Assembly (NCBI GenBank): GCA_014529385.2
Contig: CM043971.1
Span: 55,041,209 to 55,103,208, forward strand
Direction: 5' to 3'
Source: Adiantum capillus-veneris
Taxonomy: Eukaryota; Streptophyta; Polypodiopsida; Polypodiales; Pteridaceae
DNA length: 62,000 nt
Position numbers and translations under genes: made by a program. The notes beneath the pieces are model-generated. The model was given only the letters and a program-made list of their open reading frames with translations. It did no database searches and was not told the DNA's origin. This document shows, piece by piece, positions 58,348 to 62,000 of this stretch. The number at the start of each line of letters is the position of its first letter. The first letter of the stretch is position 1.

Positions 58348-58598
58348 GGAGAGTGTGTGTGCGATCGAGCATTACGAAGGCACGACGGCGGCGAAGCGTT
58401 TGAGCGCGGCACGACTGCAGCTTCTTCTTCATCGCGGCGAGGAATCCACCTCGAAGGCGAGCGTAGAGCGGTGAGTGACACACCCTTTGTTTTCTTGAGC
58501 TTGCTAGTTTAGGCTTGTTGTGTGCTTGGAGCCGTTTGTGGCTCACACACGGTATATTGGCAAGTCCCTTGCTTCGACAGTGCGGCAAGGAGCGCACA
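58023..58598 (+). repeat. Gypsy-D 5' LTR (576 bp, inferred edges)
   Basis: It starts TGTTAACCC where A5 similarity ends, and ends GCGCACA four bases before the primer site. A TATA box, TATAAAAG, lies at 58211-58218. It includes (TG)n and (GA)n runs (58307-58348). Only one LTR is in view, so the edges are inferred. Confidence 0.72.
58211..58218 (+). promoter_or_regulatory. TATA box of the Gypsy-D LTR
   Basis: TATAAAAG, about 190 bp into the LTR, a plausible start region for the element RNA. Confidence 0.6.
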
Positions 58599-58602
58599 TT
58601 TT

Positions 58603-58620
58603 TGGCGCTGCTGCTGGGGA
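58603..58620 (+). other. Gypsy-D primer-binding site
   Basis: TGGCGCTGCTGCTGGGGA closely resembles TGGCGCCGTTGCCGGGGA, the type used by plant Tat/Athila-group elements (aspartate-tRNA type, from general knowledge). Confidence 0.72.
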
Positions 58621-58766
58621 TATGCCCTACACTAAGCTCGGTTAGCACTTTACGCTTCCTTGTGGTGCAATTTCTATCATAGGAAAGGCAGGGAAGGAGT
58701 GTGTGGAGATTTCTGTTTTTTGCGTTTTCTGCATTTGCTGTCAAGTTTCAATTTCTGCTATTGTCT

Positions 58767-58985
58767 GCGTTTTTTCAATTTCTGCAATTTCTGCATTTTC
58801 AAGTTCGGCGTTTTCAATTTCTGCAATTTTCTGCATTTCTGCGTTTTTTCAATTTTCTGCAATTTCTGCATTTTCAAGTTCGGCGTTTTCAATTTCTGCA
58901 ATTTTCTGCATTTCTGCGTTTTTTCAATTTTCTGCAATTTCTGCATTTTCAAGTTCGGCGTTTTCAATTTCTGTATTTTCTGCAT
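58767..58985 (+). repeat. Three 74-75-bp tandem units in the Gypsy-D leader
   Basis: Units start at 58767, 58841 and 58916 with GCGTTTTTTCAATTT and contain CTGCATTTTCAAGTTCGGCG. A short hexamer array, (CCCAAG)3(CCCAGG)3, follows near 59110-59145. Both are non-coding; open frames through them give Phe/Asn/Cys-rich artefacts. Confidence 0.88.
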
Positions 58986-59528
58986 CAAAAAAAATTTCGC
59001 GTTCTTCAAGTTCGCGAGCGAGCGGACGGCTAAATTTTTCGAAAATAAAAAACGTGACTCTTAAAACGGACGGGTTGGTTGGTATAAAAGATAGATCGGG
59101 ATCGTTTCCCCAAGCCCAAGCCCAAGCCCAGGCCCAGGCCCAGGCCTCAGTCCTCAATCTTATGATATATACTAGACTCACTCTTATATATATACCCTAC
59201 TCCCTCAAGAGAGAATGAGAGCATGTGGGACAAGTCCTCCACTCTCCTCCTTTCTCTTCCCACTTGCACCCTTAGACTTTCTAGTTTGGGCCTAGTTCCC
59301 TACTGGAAATTGACAGTTTTAGGGATTCCGAGGGCATAGAGTGACCAAACGGAGGGCTGTATAGCACGGCACGACCCTCTGACCGATACGCTCGTTTCGA
59401 GCTATCACACGGCCCATTCCACGACACGCTCTAAAAAATCTAGCAAAAAAACAAACAAAAAACACGCTAAAAACTAGTCATAAGGCCTCCTAGAGCAGCT
59501 TTTTGACACCTTAGGGTATCAAAAGCAC

Positions 59529-62000
59529 ATGCACTTACGCTCTGGGCGGGTGCTAGAACACGAGCATATTGAGGGTGCCTCTGTTCATACGGACACCCAT
59601 TACCCATCCACGATAAGCTCTAGACCCTCAGCGGAGACACAAGGTAGCACCACCCAAGACCCTAAAATAGCCGCTAGTGATTCCTCCTCCGACTCAGAAA
59701 TCATGGAAGCATACCCTACCCAAAACACTGAGAGAGAAGGCCATGCACCTCCCGAAGCTCCACAGCCTAGTACTAGTATGTTTAGCCGTTTCATGGAAAC
59801 ATTAGGTAGAGCTACTCGCTCGGAACCTGATGCAAATGAAGCACACGAAGGGGGTGGGGAAGTGGACTCTCCTTTCACATCGCACGTGGACCCCACACCC
59901 CCAAAGAGTGTCCATGTGGATATCCTACCAACTTCTTACCAAGAAGGCCCTGTTGAGCTGCCTCCTTCAGAAGTTCCCTCTAGAGTACCGTTGGTGACAA
60001 GTAAAACCACAGGGAGCAACATTGCTTCTACCTCACAAGAAACTGTTAACACGTCGACTCTAGAAGGATTGTTCATTAATGATCATTGGACATACGACCT
60101 CCACACTGAGGTGTTGACGGATCTACACTCTGGCCACGCCTACCATGTAGGATGGATAGAGATTGTACAATCCACCTCTAGTGCCACGAGCATCGAAGAT
60201 CAACAGAAAATGATCTGTAATGTTATCCATGGCATTATTCAATCAGAAAGGCAAAACCGAGGGGTAAATATACTCTCAACTGGCCCCATGAGATTTCTGG
60301 ATACGAGCAAGGCTCAACAGCCTACTCTGTCACAAATGGAGACTCCTCTAATGAGCCCCATGGACCCATCTTACGTCATTTCACCTGGGGTCTCTATGCA
60401 ATCTGAGCCTCCGAGCGACAACTTTAGCTTCCCTAACTTGGCTCAACCCTCTATCAAGGAAAACACAATGCTCACTCCAGGGATAAGCCTGACAGAGAAT
60501 GTACCGATGACATCTATGGTTAGCGCAGTGCCACTACCTAGTGTCGTAGTACCTAATATGGGGCCTCGACCATATGTGCCTCTAGCCCCTTATGCACACA
60601 TGGCCCCCACACCTCCAATTGTACCACTTGCTTATGCTCCTCGAGTGCCGCTCCCTAGCTCTTATCCGAGTGGACCTATGCCCGGTTATGTTCCATATCC
60701 TGCATCATCCACACATATGCCAAGACCGGCACCCGTCCCTCTCCCACATATGATTCCAAGAGTACCTCCACCGGCCCTGCCTCCTCACATAGGTGACTTG
60801 GCAGCGTTTGCTCAAACCATAGGTCGATCTATCGCGGAAAATATGCGTCACGCATCTGATAGAGAGCCTAGAAGTAAGGCAGTACAAATTGCCAAACTCA
60901 CGCAAAAATTCAATGGGGATGAAGATGCTAGAAAACACATTGAAGTGTTTGAACAAGTATGTGATTCCTTAGGGGAACGCAACGAACTACATAAGTGCAA
61001 TGCCTTAAGCTTGACATTAAGTGGGAAGGCTGGAGATTGGTATAGGACCCTAAGGGTGGACGAGAAAACAATCTACCCTACCCTTCGAAGGTTGTTTCTA
61101 AAGGAGTACATACGAGAAGGTGTGCTTTGGGGTGTAGCATCTCAGCTACAGAAGGCCGAACGTAAGGAAGGAGAGTCAGTAAGGGACTTCATTAGTCGTC
61201 TAAAGCACTTAAACTCTCGTTGCCCTGTAAATGAGCGCTTCAACAATAATCAAATGCTTGATCGATTCATTCGAGGGTTGAGGAATGAAGGAATCTATAA
61301 TGGACTAGTGATTAGAGGTATCACAACCTGGGAAGATGTCACTGCCAATGCAATTCAATTAGAGGACAACTTGATGATAGCAGGCATGAGGGTGTCTACT
61401 GACACGAGATCCACTAGCTCACAAGCCATTGAGTATGAACCCATGACTGCAAAGCCCATTGCCAATGAGCCAAAGGTATTTGAGACATTCTTGACAGACC
61501 TCACCAAGGCAATCCAAGAGTCTCTTAAGGATAATCGACCCCCTCAAAATAGTCACATGTATCCAAGAAGGGAGCAACAATGGTGTTCCATTTGCTTAGG
61601 TCCACATAGCACTAGTGAGTGCCCTACGTTTAGAGTAAAATTTAATGGAACTTGCAGCGCATGTGGTAGGTATGGTCACCAAGATAAGGATTGTTTAATG
61701 ATCAAACGTATGATGGCAAATAGACCACCTGTAGCCTGGACAGATGCATCTCGAGCTCCTGTATTGATGCCTACTCCACCTGTTGAGCAACTACCGCAAC
61801 ACATGGTCCCTAGATCTCAAAATGTTGTACAAGCTACACCGCTACCACCTCCTGTGCTAGGACCGCAACCCCCGCATCCAAGAGTCGCCCCTATGAACCA
61901 AGTGGGTTGCGAGCCATCAAATGCTTATGCAGATGGCTGTGAGGAGGAAATAGACACTAGTATTGCCTACGGACTTGATACATTGGAAGAGTGTCCTATA
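59529..62000 (+). CDS. Gypsy-D gag (or gag-pol N-terminus), open at the window end
   Basis: From the ATG at 59529 the frame is open for 824 codons to the last base of the window, with no stop. The upstream in-frame stop is TAA at 59478-59480. Residues 1-430 are Pro/Ser/Thr-rich and hydrophilic, with MHLRSGR at the start. The gag core lies at about residues 455-620 (LTQKFNGDEDARKHIEVFEQ, LSGKAGDWYRTL, ESVRDFISRLKHL). Two zinc knuckles follow: CSICLGPHSTSEC near 61589, with three residues before the histidine, and a canonical CSACGRYGHQDKDC near 61657. The product would form the particle and bind RNA. Protease and pol are expected downstream. It is the only uninterrupted retroelement gene here. 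Confidence 0.9.
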   Translation, partial: MHLRSGRVLEHEHIEGASVHTDTHYPSTISSRPSAETQGSTTQDPKIAASDSSSDSEIMEAYPTQNTEREGHAPPEAPQPSTSMFSRFMETLGRATRSEPDANEAHEGGGEVDSPFTSHVDPTPPKSVHVDILPTSYQEGPVELPPSEVPSRVPLVTSKTTGSNIASTSQETVNTSTLEGLFINDHWTYDLHTEVLTDLHSGHAYHVGWIEIVQSTSSATSIEDQQKMICNVIHGIIQSERQNRGVNILSTGPMRFLDTSKAQQPTLSQMETPLMSPMDPSYVISPGVSMQSEPPSDNFSFPNLAQPSIKENTMLTPGISLTENVPMTSMVSAVPLPSVVVPNMGPRPYVPLAPYAHMAPTPPIVPLAYAPRVPLPSSYPSGPMPGYVPYPASSTHMPRPAPVPLPHMIPRVPPPALPPHIGDLAAFAQTIGRSIAENMRHASDREPRSKAVQIAKLTQKFNGDEDARKHIEVFEQVCDSLGERNELHKCNALSLTLSGKAGDWYRTLRVDEKTIYPTLRRLFLKEYIREGVLWGVASQLQKAERKEGESVRDFISRLKHLNSRCPVNERFNNNQMLDRFIRGLRNEGIYNGLVIRGITTWEDVTANAIQLEDNLMIAGMRVSTDTRSTSSQAIEYEPMTAKPIANEPKVFETFLTDLTKAIQESLKDNRPPQNSHMYPRREQQWCSICLGPHSTSECPTFRVKFNGTCSACGRYGHQDKDCLMIKRMMANRPPVAWTDASRAPVLMPTPPVEQLPQHMVPRSQNVVQATPLPPPVLGPQPPHPRVAPMNQVGCEPSNAYADGCEEEIDTSIAYGLDTLEECPI

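Larger units (their letters stand above)
58023..62000 (+). mobile_element. Gypsy-D: 5' end of a Ty3/gypsy element, Tat/Athila-like primer site
   Basis: A 5' LTR, primer-binding site, repeat-bearing leader and a long gag frame are present. The rest lies beyond the window. It is inserted in the A5 LTR. The primer site and the gag N-terminus (MHLRSGR) are different from Gypsy-A and Gypsy-C, so it is a third gypsy family. Confidence 0.85.

Noticed and set aside
58660-59218. Phe/Asn/Cys-rich repeat protein
   Set aside because: It is a reading through the leader minisatellite of Gypsy-D, open in several frames at once.

Overview
This is nuclear plant DNA, gene-poor and built mostly from decayed, nested LTR retrotransposons. 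The only convincing intact host gene is an intronless homologue of the spliceosomal protein PRP6/STA1 (30417-33491, minus). A broken pentatricopeptide (PPR) gene of the land-plant type lies at 7800-8510. The retroelement families, the PPR motif style and the low gene density would fit a fern or another seed-free vascular plant. That placement is an inference; only 'land plant' is secure.

Layout. Gypsy-A is a Ty3/gypsy chromovirus with 1.5-1.7 kb LTRs and a chromodomain. It is present as pieces: A1 (1-4301, +), A2 (8511-10360, -, an LTR plus the end of the internal region), A-minus (16985-22190, -), A3 (22191-27247, +), A4 (54631-57470, +) and A5 (57471-58022, +, an LTR start). A-minus and A3 lie head to head and form a large inverted repeat. 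Copia-B is present as B1 (4302-6555, +, fused to the broken end of A1) and B2 (39471-54168, -). B2 was split by a full-length 10.1 kb element, Gypsy-C (43212-53289, +). Gypsy-C has two about 2.03 kb LTRs that differ at roughly 2 percent of positions and a 4-bp target duplication, ACGC. Copia-E (35160-38724, -) is a short, internally deleted copia element with a perfect 5-bp target duplication, CAGTT. Gypsy-D (58023 to the window end, +) inserted into the A5 LTR. It carries a long, still open gag frame that runs off the window.

Between these lie non-coding stretches. Notable are three long hairpins spaced 323-324 bp apart (13150-13944), an inverted-repeat structure holding a tRNA-like promoter pair (11883-12306), an exact 60-bp tandem duplication (15131-15250), a candidate MITE about 100 bp upstream of the PRP6 gene (33596-33933), and many microsatellites (GA, GT/CA, poly-C).

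How the parts relate. The coding content beyond PRP6 and the PPR remnant is gag, protease, reverse transcriptase, RNase H and integrase, almost all interrupted by stops, frameshifts and deletions. Relative ages can be read from the nesting: Gypsy-C is younger than Copia-B2, and Gypsy-D is younger than A5, which sits next to or inside A4. I see no CRISPR array, rRNA, functional tRNA gene or bacterial-type operon.
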